DNA from: JBCBEX01 sp038528235
GTDB taxonomy: Bacteria > Bacteroidota > Rhodothermia > Rhodothermales > Rubricoccaceae
NCBI GenBank assembly: GCA_038528235.1
Contig: JBCBEX010000094.1
Location: 1-15,915, forward strand
Reading direction: 5' to 3'
Length of the DNA stretch: 15,915 bases
Below the pieces are notes generated by a model. That model did not search any database. It was given only the letters and a program-made list of their open reading frames with translations, and had not been told where the DNA came from. Below, piece after piece: positions 7,368 to 13,272 of this stretch. The position numbers and the translations under genes are program-made. Position 1 is the stretch's first letter. Each line of letters opens with the position of its first letter.

Positions 7368-8482
7368 TCCGGTTTGGCTGTGACACGCTGCGGGAGTGTG
7401 CCCTCCGGAGTCGCGCGTGCGTCAGCCTCACTGGGCGGAGCGATGGAGGCGCCCTGAGCGAGGAGACACAAAGCGCCAACGACCACCAGGAAGACGAGCT
7501 GCACCGCGTGCGTGAGGAGGGCGTAGGTCGCGGCAGGCGTCTCGGGAACGCCCAACAGCAGCGTCATGGTGACGATGATGGCGTAGTGGTACGACCCCGT
7601 CCCGCCCGGCGACGGAAGTGCCATTCCAACCGCACCGAGCGCCACCATCGCCCAGGCGTCTAACAGGGTCAGCCCATAGGTGGAAGCGATCCCGATCATC
7701 TGGAGCGGGATATAGGTCATCACAGTGTAGCAGATCCAGATCGCAGCGGTGGACCAGACGAGGCCAATTTTGTTGCGGACACGCACCAGGCTGCGCAGCC
7801 CCTCGCCGAAGCCGAGGAGCATCGCCTGGATCTTGCCGCCCGTCCCAGCGCGTTGCCTCGCGCGCCACCACCAGACGGCTCCGAGTGCCGCCACGAAGGC
7901 AAGCCCACCGAGCGCCAGAAGCACGCCGCTCTGGGCACGCAGCCCCTCAACAACGATCCGGGCGGCCCCTGCAAACTCGCCCAGTAGAGCGCCAAGTCGG
8001 CTCCAGAACAGAACCAGCACGCTGGCGAGCGCTGCCAGCAACACCACCACGTCCACCAGGCGCTCCACGACGACCGTGCCGAAGACCGACGAAAATCGAT
8101 GGCGGGTCACGGCGGCCAGGTTCGCCGCACGCGCCGGTTCGCCGAGACGCGGGGCAGCCTGATTTACCATGTAGCCGATCATCGTGGCGTAGAACGCCTG
8201 AAGCGTCGAGGCTCGGGGCTTGGCTATGTAAGTCAGCGTGCTGTCAGAAGACGTGTCGGGTTCGTCGGGGAGCACGTCGAGGAGCAGGCGCCAGCGCCAG
8301 GCACGGGCGTAGTGCGAGAGCAACGACACCGCTAGCAGGGGGACGAGCCACGCGTAGTCGGCCGTCCTCAGCGCTTCGCCAACGGCGCTGAAGTCGACAC
8401 CGCGCAACGCTACGAAAAGAAGGCCGCCTCCCAACACCAGGCTGCCGCCGAACGTGAGGACAGTCTTTAGGCGGGGTGACAT
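7364..8482 (-). CDS. Polytopic membrane protein, YbhN/UPF0104 (lysylphosphatidylglycerol synthase transmembrane-like)
   Basis: A 372-residue protein with about eight hydrophobic helices, matching the LPTD (LPG synthase transmembrane domain) family that includes YbhN, the flippase half of MprF and archaeal AglD-neighbour proteins. Members act in the cytoplasmic membrane and are thought to move or modify lipids. Family marks visible are HYARAWRWRLLL (57-68), PRLGEPARA (111-119), VERLVDVVV (139-147) and PSPGGTGSYH (290-299) in a loop between late helices. The soluble catalytic (aminoacyl transfer) domain of MprF is absent, so lipid translocation is more likely than lysyl transfer. It sits 71 bases after lolA and overlaps the lipoprotein gene by four bases, so the operon is devoted to envelope lipid/lipoprotein functions. 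A hydrophilic tail (346-372) ends the protein. Confidence 0.87.
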   Translation of the reverse strand: MSPRLKTVLTFGGSLVLGGGLLFVALRGVDFSAVGEALRTADYAWLVPLLAVSLLSHYARAWRWRLLLDVLPDEPDTSSDSTLTYIAKPRASTLQAFYATMIGYMVNQAAPRLGEPARAANLAAVTRHRFSSVFGTVVVERLVDVVVLLAALASVLVLFWSRLGALLGEFAGAARIVVEGLRAQSGVLLALGGLAFVAALGAVWWWRARQRAGTGGKIQAMLLGFGEGLRSLVRVRNKIGLVWSTAAIWICYTVMTYIPLQMIGIASTYGLTLLDAWAMVALGAVGMALPSPGGTGSYHYAIIVTMTLLLGVPETPAATYALLTHAVQLVFLVVVGALCLLAQGASIAPPSEADARATPEGTLPQRVTAKPE

Positions 8483-8529
8483 GGACCGGGTGTAGGTGTC
8501 AGAGGGGAGAGGCAGCGCTCCGGGCGCAA

Positions 8530-8564
8530 GTCGGGCTAAGAGCGCACGTCGGGCTAGGAGCGCA
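8530..8564. repeat. 18-bp-period tandem duplication across the lolA stop codon
   Basis: Two 17-base copies (8530-8546 and 8548-8564) differ at one position and repeat with an 18-base period. Copy two contains the lolA stop (TAG at 8556-8554). Copy one places a second TAG in the same frame six codons later (8538-8536). The last codons plus stop of lolA have thus been duplicated, leaving a backup stop. A partial third copy may start near 8515. Confidence 0.8.
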
Positions 8565-9174
8565 AATCGATGACATCGACCCCGCGCGGCACTCGGAAGC
8601 GGAACTGGGTGTCGTCGAGGCGCGGGTTGAGTCGGATGTCGGCAAGGGTGATCGTCACAGACTGGCCGAGGCTCTGTACTTCAACGCGGACGGGGACGCC
8701 ATCTGACGCCCGGACGTAGAGCGTCGCAGCTTCGACCTCGTCCGCCGGGTTCTTCGGCGAGAGTGCGAGCACGTCCATGAGCACCTGGTTCCACGTTGTG
8801 CGCTCGGTAACTTCGATATCGAAGCGCTCGGGGTAGCGAAGGAAGAGTTCGCCAGGGGAGAAGAAGGCCGGGTCGTCGGCCACACGGCTGATCAGCACCG
8901 TGTTGTCGGCCTCGGAGAAGGACCACGCGGTCTCGCCGTCGCTGACGATGGTTTGGCCGGGCAGTTCCACACGGAACTGATCCCCTTGCACCGTGAGGGT
9001 CCCCTCTAGCGTCTGGCCTCCGATTTCCTGGGAAAACGAGGCGCGTACCGCCGTGAGCGTCTGATACGTCCGGTCGATCCGATCCAAGACAGCCTGTGCG
9101 TCTGGAATCTGCGAGGATGTCTGCCCAAAGGCAGGCGCCATCGTGAAGAGAAAAATGCCGACGAGCAGTCGCAT
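8554..9174 (-). CDS. lolA: Outer-membrane lipoprotein carrier LolA
   Basis: The periplasmic chaperone that takes lipoproteins released from the inner membrane by LolCDE and carries them to the outer membrane. The 206 residues start with a classical cleavable signal peptide (MRLLVGIFLFTMAPAFG, cleavage expected before QTSS). The mature part shows the LolA pattern: VLDRIDRTYQTLTAVRASFSQ (29-49), EGTLTVQGDQFRVELPG (57-73), IVSDGETAWSFSEADNTVLI (76-95), then PGELFL and a C-terminal region ending VPRGVDVIDLRS. The VPxGVDVID ending is typical of LolA. It heads an operon with a YbhN-like membrane protein and a lipoprotein. No LolB is visible, in line with groups outside the beta/gamma proteobacteria. 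The final codons and stop are duplicated in a short tandem repeat. Confidence 0.9.
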   Translation of the reverse strand: MRLLVGIFLFTMAPAFGQTSSQIPDAQAVLDRIDRTYQTLTAVRASFSQEIGGQTLEGTLTVQGDQFRVELPGQTIVSDGETAWSFSEADNTVLISRVADDPAFFSPGELFLRYPERFDIEVTERTTWNQVLMDVLALSPKNPADEVEAATLYVRASDGVPVRVEVQSLGQSVTITLADIRLNPRLDDTQFRFRVPRGVDVIDLRS

Positions 9175-9209
9175 GGAGACGCTAGGAAATGGAAAAACCG
9201 CAACGCCGC

Positions 9210-9256
9210 AAAAAACGCACGAACGCCCCGCCGGATTGCTCCGGTCAGGGCGTTCG
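9210..9256 (-). terminator. Intrinsic terminator of hsp20
   Basis: A nine-base perfect stem (9220-9228 with 9248-9256) encloses a second hairpin (CCGGA 9231-9235, loop TTGC, TCCGG 9240-9244). Read on the minus strand the structure is followed by TGCG and then six T residues (9215-9210). It begins 56 bases after the hsp20 stop and isolates hsp20 from lolA. Confidence 0.85.
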
Positions 9257-9311
9257 CAGCGAATTCGACAGACCGCGCAGATAGACGGCAGCGTCGTATT
9301 CGGCTCGGTGC

Positions 9312-9755
9312 CTACTTCACCTCGATGCGGCGCGGCTTGCGCTCCTCTGCTTTTGGCAGGGTGACAGTCAGCACACCGTTCACGAATGAGGCGTCGATGC
9401 CTTCGGGATTGACGGCATTGCCGACGCGAAAGGCGCGGAAGAACTTCCCGTAGGTCCGCTCGATGCGGTGGAACTGACCTGCTTCCTCGTTCTCAAACTG
9501 GCGCTCGCCGCTGATCTTGAGTTGCCCTTCGTCAAGGGTAATCGTCAGCGTGTCCTTGTCGATGCCGGGGAGGTCTAGCGAGAGGACGAACGCGTTGTCG
9601 TTCTCGGCGAGGTCTGCGCGTGGGCTCCACACAGCCGAGTCCGCCTCGGAGGAGTCGGCGCGGCGGTTGGGGTAGAAGTCGTCGAGCAGACGGCTCATCT
9701 CGCGACGAAAGCTGTCGAACTCGCGGGGCTGGGCGTAGCGTAGAAGCGTACTCAT
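9312..9755 (-). CDS. Small heat-shock protein, Hsp20/alpha-crystallin family
   Basis: An ATP-independent holdase that binds unfolding proteins as large oligomers in the cytoplasm. The 147 residues have the normal length and order: a short N-terminal arm (1-45) with FDSFRREMSRLLDDFYP, an alpha-crystallin domain (about 46-135) with PRADLAENDNAFVLSLDLPGI, the LKISGERQ strand, GKFFRAFRVGNAV and the hallmark NGVLTVTLPK (126-135), and a C-terminal extension PRRIEVK carrying the I-x-V/I oligomerisation motif. It is a single-gene unit with its own terminator. The upstream region lacks a CIRCE element but contains a perfect nine-base inverted repeat whose proximal arm touches the start codon, as well as a near-perfect direct repeat. 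Confidence 0.95.
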   Translation of the reverse strand: MSTLLRYAQPREFDSFRREMSRLLDDFYPNRRADSSEADSAVWSPRADLAENDNAFVLSLDLPGIDKDTLTITLDEGQLKISGERQFENEEAGQFHRIERTYGKFFRAFRVGNAVNPEGIDASFVNGVLTVTLPKAEERKPRRIEVK

Positions 9756-9867
9756 GGCTTAGCTTGATCGTGGCTAGTGGTGTAAGTGAGCACATGGGTG
9801 GATTGAGGCGTATTGAAGCATATATCCATCCATATGGGTTGATTGTGCGGTTTCTCCTAGCTAAGCC
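9756..9867 (-). promoter_or_regulatory. Repeat-rich, AT-enriched region upstream of hsp20
   Basis: The 9-base arms 9756-9764 and 9859-9867 are perfect inverted repeats, and the first lies directly against the hsp20 ATG. Between them are two near-identical 12-base direct repeats (9794-9805 and 9834-9845, one mismatch, 40 bases apart) around a locally AT-rich stretch (9811-9840) that holds TATATG on the minus strand, a possible -10 box. If transcription starts upstream of 9867 the arms could pair in the 5' leader and cover the start codon; if it starts at the AT-rich patch the repeats would be operators instead. Confidence 0.4.
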
Positions 9868-9925
9868 CGTGCCAGCATAGTTCGCGTGCCAACCTGTCAG
9901 TCCAAACCTAACTACAGTCAAGCCT

Positions 9926-10441
9926 GTGATTCATCATGTCATGTCGGGCGGACAATCCGGCGTAGACCGTGCGGCCTTGGATGCCGCGATGGCAGCCGGG
10001 CTGCATGTGGGTGGGTGGTGTCCGGCCGGGCGCCGCGCCGAAGACGGAGCCATCCCAGCGCAGTACCCGCTTCGTGAGACACCCTCCACAGCCTACCGCG
10101 TCCGCACCCGCCTCAACGTGCGCGACGCCGAGGCAACGCTTATCGTGGCGCCCTTGCCTCTCGTAGGAGGGACAGCGTACACCGCCCGCGTTGCACAGAG
10201 GCTCAATGTGCCGGTGTTCCACTTGGCTATCAACGCCGCTTCCAACCCGCGATTACTGAGTCTTGCCCCTGTGCGTGCTTGGTTGACCGAGCGACAGGTT
10301 AGCGTGCTCAACGTAGCCGGCCCGCGAGAGAGCACGGTGCCAGGGATCTATGCGGTGGCGCGCGTTGTGCTCGCACGCCTGTTCGAGGAGCAACATGTCG
10401 GGCCGAGCCCTGCCGCTTTCCACACGCGGGGCGGCGTGTAA
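9926..10441 (+). CDS. Circularly permuted YpsA-like SLOG-family protein (putative molybdenum carrier)
   Basis: A 171-residue predicted nucleotide-binding Rossmannoid protein. It belongs to the family once labelled putative molybdenum carrier and later reinterpreted as a circularly permuted YpsA branch of the SLOG superfamily, which binds nucleotide or sugar-nucleotide ligands. Motifs are VMSGGQSGVDRAALDAA (5-21), GGWCPAGRRAEDGAIP (29-44), YPLRET (47-52), RTRLNVRDAEATLIV (60-74), GGTAYTA (81-87) and LNVAGPRES with PGIY (128-142). The start is a GTG at 9926; an ATG at 9941 would cut off the first strand. It stands alone, divergent from hsp20. Its final codons (HTRGGV) and stop lie inside the 3' end of rnpB on the other strand, so the C-terminal tail from about residue 155 is probably not part of the fold. 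Function and ligand are unproven. Confidence 0.88.
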   Translation: MIHHVMSGGQSGVDRAALDAAMAAGLHVGGWCPAGRRAEDGAIPAQYPLRETPSTAYRVRTRLNVRDAEATLIVAPLPLVGGTAYTARVAQRLNVPVFHLAINAASNPRLLSLAPVRAWLTERQVSVLNVAGPRESTVPGIYAVARVVLARLFEEQHVGPSPAAFHTRGGV

Positions 10442-10886
10442 GCCGAATTCTGTACCGGCGGCCCTGGTAGAGAGCCGTCGGCGACCGTCATCTATCTGCG
10501 ACGCCCGTCGCCGGACGCCTGTAGCAGCCTACCCGCCACGCTGCGCACAGAGGCGCTCCCGCGAGCCGCGGTCGAAGCGTGGCTGTTTGGCCTTGCACCC
10601 CGTGAGGTTTGCCTAGCCGCCCCTGTCGCCAGGGACGCTGGTGGGCGCTTACCCCACCGTTTCACCCATCACCTGTGCGTGCAGGATCGTTGCCGATCCC
10701 GGGCACGCCATCGGCTGGTCTGTTCTCTGTTGCACGTGCTGTCGAGCCAGGCCCGGAGGCGCGGCCCGCCTTCCTGTTAGGAAGCACGGCGCTCTGCGGT
10801 GTTCGGACTTTCCTCCCCGGCGTCGCACGGGTCCCCGAAGGGGTCGGCTCGCCGAGGCGACGGTCCCGCCGCCCCGCGTGTGGAAA
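10417..10886 (-). ncRNA. rnpB: RNase P RNA, bacterial class A
   Basis: The catalytic RNA that removes 5' leaders from tRNA precursors. Universally conserved blocks are read on the minus strand in the right order: GAGGAAAGTCCG (10815-10804), GTGCAACAGAGAAC with CCGATGGC (about 10738-10708), GCAAGGCCAAACAG (10596-10583), AGATAGATGAC (10497-10487) and the 3' end ACAGAATTCGGCTTA (10453-10439). The ends form a perfect 20-bp P1 helix (10417-10436 with 10867-10886), which sets the limits; mature ends may be a few bases inside. A CCCCTTCGGGG tetraloop hairpin lies in the 5' domain. The P15 helix (arms 10576-10582 and 10536-10542) encloses 33 bases with no GGU, the usual CCA-binding motif. No obvious terminator follows the 3' end, where the neighbouring plus-strand gene ends. 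Confidence 0.96.
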
Positions 10887-10903
10887 ACGCCCTCGAAATG
10901 AGA

Positions 10904-10934
10904 GCGGGCAGGCTCCTCAACGAAGCCTACCCGC
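10904..10934 (-). terminator. Hairpin between the zinc-ribbon-type gene and rnpB, probable terminator
   Basis: An 11-bp stem (10904-10914 with 10924-10934, one G-U pair in RNA) and nine-base loop lie 24 bases after the stop of the coiled-coil gene and 18 bases before rnpB. On the minus strand it is followed only by TCTCATTT, a weak T-tract. It may end the upstream message or be part of an rnpB precursor leader. Its GGCGGGTAGGCT arm repeats a 12-base stretch of rnpB itself (10526-10537). Confidence 0.5.
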
Positions 10935-10958
10935 CGTTCGTTTCACCGTCGGTTCTCT

Positions 10959-11723
10959 CTAGAAGTCCAGTTCAGCGACCGTTTCCTGGAAGAGGGCATC
11001 GTCGACGATGATGCGGCCGGTGTGCTCGCAGGGGATGATGCGGTTACGCTGGCGGATCTCCACCTGGCGCTGCGGCGGCACCTGGAAGCCACCGGCGGCC
11101 CCGCGCTCGAGCGGTACCACGGCGCGGCCGTCGCGCAGGCGGCCGCGTAGGCGCTCGTAGGCTTGGAAATAGCGCCCCTCAATGGCCTCGGCGGCCTCGT
11201 CGCGCTTCGCCTGGAAGCCCTCTTGCTCCTTCTTGGTGTCCTCGACGACCTGTTCGAGGTCGGCCTGCTTCTCCTTGAGGATGGACACCAGTTCTCCGAG
11301 GCGCTCTTCGGCACCGACGATGGCCTCCCTGTCGCGCTCAATCGTGGCGGTGAGTTCTTCCGTCTCCAGGTGGGCGGCGGTGATCTTCTGGCGCTGAGCT
11401 TCGATCTCCTTCGTGAGCGCGTCGTACTCGCGGTTGTTGCGGACTTGGAGCTGCTGCTCCTCGTACTTCTTGATCATCGCCTCACTTTCAACGACATCGA
11501 GCGCAAGCTTTTTCTGGCGGGCCTCGCCCTCCATGATCTCACGCTTGGCCTTGTCGATGCGCGTGGCAAGACCCGCTCGCTCGTCTTCGAGGTCGCGAAT
11601 CTCTTCAGGGAGGTCACCGCGCAGCTTCTCGATTTGATCGATGCGGCTGTCGATGTACTGGAGGCGGATGAGCGCCTTCAACTGGTCCAGGATCGTGCTG
11701 GGGGCGTCGGTAGTCGCGGGCAT
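10959..11723 (-). CDS. Coiled-coil protein of the C4-type zinc-ribbon (COG1579) family, zinc ribbon degenerate
   Basis: The family (related to CT398/HP0958-type proteins) has a long antiparallel coiled coil followed by a small zinc ribbon and is linked to nucleic-acid and secretion functions, without one agreed role. From the ATG at 11723 the protein has 254 residues: coiled coil about 10-190 with the signature VRNNREYDALTKEI (94-107), then GRYFQAYERLRGRLRDGRAVVP and the ribbon region. Where relatives show a CxxC pair before the PPQ motif, here one reads ERGAAGGFQVPPQRQ (206-220) with no cysteine, and CEHCGRI is CEHTGRI (232-238). Only C232 remains, so zinc binding at this site is unlikely. 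A GTG at 11768 would add a cysteine-containing 15-residue leader, but this looks like untranslated sequence. Monocistronic, with a probable terminator before rnpB. Confidence 0.88.
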   Translation of the reverse strand: MPATTDAPSTILDQLKALIRLQYIDSRIDQIEKLRGDLPEEIRDLEDERAGLATRIDKAKREIMEGEARQKKLALDVVESEAMIKKYEEQQLQVRNNREYDALTKEIEAQRQKITAAHLETEELTATIERDREAIVGAEERLGELVSILKEKQADLEQVVEDTKKEQEGFQAKRDEAAEAIEGRYFQAYERLRGRLRDGRAVVPLERGAAGGFQVPPQRQVEIRQRNRIIPCEHTGRIIVDDALFQETVAELDF

Positions 11724-12006
11724 GCGTGGGCAGGGTAAGCGGGAACAGCGATTGCAGCAAAGTTGCACGCGGCACTCTCCGGCAAGATTCGCTAAGGACG
11801 TGCGAAGCCGTTCGTTGTAAGGGAGTCGGGTGCTCGCACGTGTCTAGGTCGTAGTGACATGCAAGCCGATGGCCGCTCCCAGCTTCGATTTCGCCCCGGC
11901 TGCGTTCGACTCGTCGCCCGATCCCACAGGATCGCACTCCTCCTCCGCCTTGCGGGAACGTAATCGCTGCGGCGTGCGCGTCTGACCTGCTGAATGTTAT
12001 TTCTCC

Positions 12007-12444
12007 CTAGCGAACCAGCACCATCGTGATGTGGGGGATACCGACCTCGTCGAACTCGGAGCCGACACGCTGGAACCCCATCGAGGCGTAGAAGTCGGCG
12101 AGGTGTGCCTGCGCGTGCATCGCAAAACGGCGGTGCCCAGCGGCTTCAGCATCGGCGAGCGTTTGGGCGACGAGACCGCGCCCCAAACCGCGTCCACGGT
12201 GCGAGGCGAGCACAGCAAACCGCTCCAGCTTCGCTGTAGGACCGTCGGCCGTCTCCACCGTGCGCCACCGTGCTGTGGCCACCGGCTCGTCGTCGAGAAC
12301 GCCGAGCAGGTGCGCGGCCTCGATGTCGAAGGCGTCCCACTCCTCTTCAGGGGGGCATGCCTGCTCGACGACGAACACCGCATGGCGGATCTGTCGTGCG
12401 GCGTCCCAGAGAGGCGAAGGCAAACGAAATCGAGCGAAGTGCAC
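12007..12444 (-). CDS. GNAT family N-acetyltransferase, YjcF-like
   Basis: A 145-residue acetyl-CoA-dependent acyltransferase of the GNAT fold; the substrate cannot be told. The N-terminal pattern IRHAVFVVEQACPPEEEWDAF (19-39) is that of YjcF/ElaA-like GNAT proteins. VATARWRTV (55-63) is the central strand, and ERFAVLASHRGRGLGRGLV (74-92) carries the acetyl-CoA pyrophosphate-binding R-x-x-G-x-G loop (R83, G86, G88). The C-terminal HAQAHLADFYASMGFQRVG is the usual last helix-strand. The start is a GTG at 12444; no ATG is available upstream in frame. It is a single gene, divergent from the BON-LysM gene across 330 bases. Confidence 0.9.
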   Translation of the reverse strand: MHFARFRLPSPLWDAARQIRHAVFVVEQACPPEEEWDAFDIEAAHLLGVLDDEPVATARWRTVETADGPTAKLERFAVLASHRGRGLGRGLVAQTLADAEAAGHRRFAMHAQAHLADFYASMGFQRVGSEFDEVGIPHITMVLVR

Positions 12445-12774
12445 AGTATCAGCGTCGAGCGATCGTGTATCAAACAGCCAAGATCGGGAAGAGACAGGGA
12501 TTCGTCCTCAATCGTGCAGCGGCCGACCCCGAGCCCGAGCCTGCGCTCCGCCGTATCACATACAAAGCTGTCTGACTTCGCCCGGCTGAAGACGCAACTC
12601 CAGACAACATGAGCGGGCGGCAGCCTTATGCACAGGCTGATCGCTTGGGTTGGTGGTCGTGCTCACGCTATCGAAATACCGCAGTGGGCCTCGCTGCGTA
12701 TACTTGCGTTCGCCTCGCGAATAGAGGCGCCACCCACTCGAACGCACTCCCTCATCAATCCTGTAGGTAGCCCC
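12445..12774. other. Gene-free divergent spacer between the GNAT and BON-LysM genes
   Basis: No gene, RNA or strong hairpin is seen in these 330 bases. The best promoter candidate for the plus-strand gene is TATACTTG at 12699-12706, one mismatch from the Bacteroidota -7 pattern TAnnTTTG and also TATACT-like, about 70 bases before the ATG; no clear upstream box accompanies it. The frame of the BON-LysM gene is open back to 12628, but the extra residues do not resemble the family's N-terminus. Confidence 0.5.
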
Positions 12775-13230
12775 ATGGGTCTGCTCGACTTCCTCAAAGA
12801 CACCGGCGAGAAGCTCTTCGGCAAGGACAATCCGCAGCCGGAAGACGTAAAGAAGATGCTCAACGACGACCTCCCCGGCGTCGAGATTACCGGCGTCATG
12901 ATCAACGACGGGACCGTGTCGCTTCACGGCACGGCGGATTCCTATTCGACCAAGAACAAAGCGGTCCTCATGGCCGGCAACGTCAAGGGCATCGACAAGG
13001 TCAATGACGACAATCTCAAGGTGGATACCGGCGAGCCCGAGGCCCCGCCCGAGCCGGTCGTGGAGTACTACACCATCCAGAGTGGCGACTCACTCTCGAA
13101 GATCGCCAAGGCGAAGTATGGCGATGCGATGAAGTACCCGACCATCTTCGAGGCCAACAAGGAGGTGATCAAGGACCCAAACAAGATCTACCCCGGCCAG
13201 AAGATTGTCATCCCGAAGCTCGATGCGTAA
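12775..13230 (+). CDS. BON-LysM protein, Kbp/YgaU-like
   Basis: A 151-residue protein close in layout to E. coli Kbp (YgaU), a cytoplasmic K+-binding protein with an N-terminal BON domain and C-terminal LysM domain. The start MGLLDFLKDTGEKLFG is the family's typical N-terminus, so ATG 12775 is used. The BON domain covers about 20-83 (GVEITGVMINDGTVSLHGTA, then MAGNVKGIDKVND). An acidic, proline-rich linker (84-96) precedes the LysM (about 97-149) with YYTIQSGDSLSKIAKAKYGD, FEANKEVIKDPNKIYPGQ and the final KIVIPKLDA. No signal peptide is visible, in agreement with Kbp. Lysine-rich composition stands out against the arginine-rich neighbours but matches the family. It is alone in its orientation and converges on the SxtJ-like gene with 28 bases between stops. 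Confidence 0.92.
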   Translation: MGLLDFLKDTGEKLFGKDNPQPEDVKKMLNDDLPGVEITGVMINDGTVSLHGTADSYSTKNKAVLMAGNVKGIDKVNDDNLKVDTGEPEAPPEPVVEYYTIQSGDSLSKIAKAKYGDAMKYPTIFEANKEVIKDPNKIYPGQKIVIPKLDA

Positions 13231-13248
13231 GCGCCGGGCATGACCGCC

Positions 13249-13272
13249 GTACTGGCTATCAGTACAGCTTTT
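13249..13272 (+). terminator. Weak intrinsic terminator after the BON-LysM gene
   Basis: A six-base perfect stem GTACTG/CAGTAC (13249-13254 with 13260-13265, five-base loop) is followed by AGCTTTT on the plus strand, 18 bases after the stop. It overlaps the last codons of the convergent SxtJ-like gene. The stem is short and only half GC, so efficiency is doubtful. Confidence 0.4.

Noticed and set aside
9756..9925. CIRCE or other classical heat-shock operator before hsp20
   Set aside because: No TTAGCACTC-N9-GAGTGCTAA pattern is present; only the unnamed repeats reported above are seen.
11163..11738. A 191-codon leucine-rich open frame on the plus strand opposite the coiled-coil gene
   Set aside because: The leucine-rich, repetitive look is the expected antisense image of glutamate/lysine codons in the coiled coil; the sense frame has family motifs.
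11919..11934. CGATCC-CACA-GGATCG hairpin between the GNAT and coiled-coil genes as a terminator
   Set aside because: The stem is only six base pairs and no T-tract follows on either strand; the spacer (11724-12006) otherwise shows nothing I can support.
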